A stretch of DNA of 6,444 nucleotides, taken from contig PXSV01000041.1 of NCBI GenBank assembly GCA_003022685.1, forward strand, positions 618-7,061, in the 5' to 3' direction. Source of the DNA: Halobacteriales archaeon SW_9_67_24 (GTDB lineage Archaea > Halobacteriota > Halobacteria > Halobacteriales > Halococcaceae). Shown piece after piece: positions 6,174-6,444 of the stretch. Below the pieces are notes generated by a model that saw nothing but the letters and a program-made list of their open reading frames with translations, did no database searches and was not told where the DNA came from. Each line of letters opens with the position of its first letter. Position 1 is the first letter of the stretch. Made by a program: the position numbers and the translations under genes.

Positions 6174-6299
6174 TCAGCGGTAGAGATACGCCCACCACGC
6201 GGCGACGAGGACGATTCCCGCGACCGTGACCGCGTAGCCGGCCCCGTTGATGAGTCCCGTCTGTACGTTCTCCTGGAGGAAGACGCCGATCGCGTTCAT
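6174..6299 (-). CDS. 41-residue single-span membrane protein of unknown function
   Basis: I do not recognise this family. The 41-residue protein begins MNAIGVFLQENVQTGLING and continues with one hydrophobic span at about 21-38 (GYAVTVAGIVLVAAWWAY), ending LYR. The N-terminal third is amphipathic and the short tail is positive, suggesting the C-terminus faces the cytoplasm. Support for it being a gene: a good TATA-like element (CTTAAA on the minus strand, 6323-6328) about 26 bases before the ATG, no ribosome-binding site as expected for a leaderless message, and a compact fit between the convergent CinA-like stop (10 bases away) and the divergent ATP-NAD kinase-like gene. Small hydrophobic proteins of this kind are frequent in haloarchaea and often lack annotation. 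Confidence 0.7.
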   Translation of the reverse strand: MNAIGVFLQENVQTGLINGAGYAVTVAGIVLVAAWWAYLYR

Positions 6300-6322
6300 G
6301 CCGGACACTTGGACGCCCGGGA

Positions 6323-6328
6323 TTTAAG
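6323..6328 (-). promoter_or_regulatory. TATA-like element for the small membrane protein
   Basis: Read on the minus strand this is CTTAAA, centred about 26 bases before the ATG at 6299. It is the clearest A/T-rich hexamer in the 113-base divergent gap 6300-6412. Confidence 0.6.
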
Positions 6329-6383
6329 CGTTCCATCCGAGTAGGGAGCCCGATCCGAACCGGTCGTCGTCCAGGCCGGACGG

Positions 6384-6389
6384 CTTTTG
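6384..6389 (+). promoter_or_regulatory. possible TATA-like element for the ATP-NAD kinase-like gene
   Basis: CTTTTG is centred about 26 bases before the ATG at 6413. It is weak, but it is the only T-rich stretch at the right distance. Confidence 0.4.
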
Positions 6390-6412
6390 GCGCCGCCGGG
6401 GGTAGCGACGGC

Positions 6413-6444
6413 ATGCGACGAGTCGGCTTCGTGGTGAACCCCAT
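6413..6444 (+). CDS. start of an ATP-NAD kinase-like (COG3199-type) protein, cut by the window edge
   Basis: Only ten full codons are visible: MRRVGFVVNP, followed by a partial codon beginning AT. The sequence G-F-V-V-N-P right after the start matches the N-terminus of haloarchaeal ATP-NAD/AcoX kinase proteins, where it normally continues I-A-G-M-G-G. Such proteins would phosphorylate NAD or a related substrate using ATP in the cytoplasm. The call rests on this short match and on the promoter position, so it is provisional. Confidence 0.6.
   Translation, partial: MRRVGFVVNP

Noticed and set aside
1..6444. CRISPR array, insertion sequence or prophage genes
   Set aside because: No regularly spaced repeats, transposase, integrase or phage structural motifs were seen.

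Overview
The window reads as chromosomal DNA of a halophilic archaeon (class Halobacteria). The base composition is very GC-rich, the proteins are loaded with Asp and Glu, and most genes have a TATA-like element about 25-28 bases before the ATG with no Shine-Dalgarno sequence, as expected for leaderless haloarchaeal transcripts. A genus such as Halococcus is possible, but I cannot establish that from the sequence.

Layout from left to right. Positions 2-1936 (+) hold most of a DUF255/YyaL-type protein (thioredoxin-like domain plus alpha/alpha barrel), cut by the window edge at its N-terminus. It runs tail to tail into a small CKDC thioredoxin (1933-2310, -), and the two stop codons overlap. 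The thioredoxin gene is divergent from cysteine synthase cysK (2428-3399, +). Their shared 117-base promoter region carries a 33-base imperfect palindrome. After cysK comes a 198-base gap holding a striking 82-base nested inverted repeat (17-bp perfect outer arms, 8-bp inner hairpin). Next is an SdpI/DUF1648 membrane protein (3598-4242, +).

The right half is damaged. On the minus strand, a DUF302 gene (from 5255) and a SAM-dependent methyltransferase gene (start 4883) appear to have been consecutive genes. A frameshifting deletion near 4920 has removed the end of DUF302, so its frame now reads straight into the methyltransferase as one 310-codon ORF. On the plus strand, a CinA/MoaB-like molybdopterin-binding-domain gene (5479-6164) has also lost about 16 codons and its frame near 5536-5541. 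Two similar lesions within about 620 bases, in divergent neighbouring genes, suggest either local gene decay or sequencing/assembly error. The window ends with an unrecognised 41-residue single-span membrane protein (6174-6299, -), divergent from the first codons of an ATP-NAD kinase-like gene (6413 to the edge, +).

Functional theme: the left part groups thiol/redox genes (a DUF255 thioredoxin-fold protein, a CxxC thioredoxin and cysteine synthesis). The right part is a set of unrelated housekeeping or conserved haloarchaeal genes. I see no CRISPR array, tRNA, rRNA, transposase or integrase, and no convincing new multi-gene system. The most unexplained structure is the nested inverted repeat at 3437-3518.
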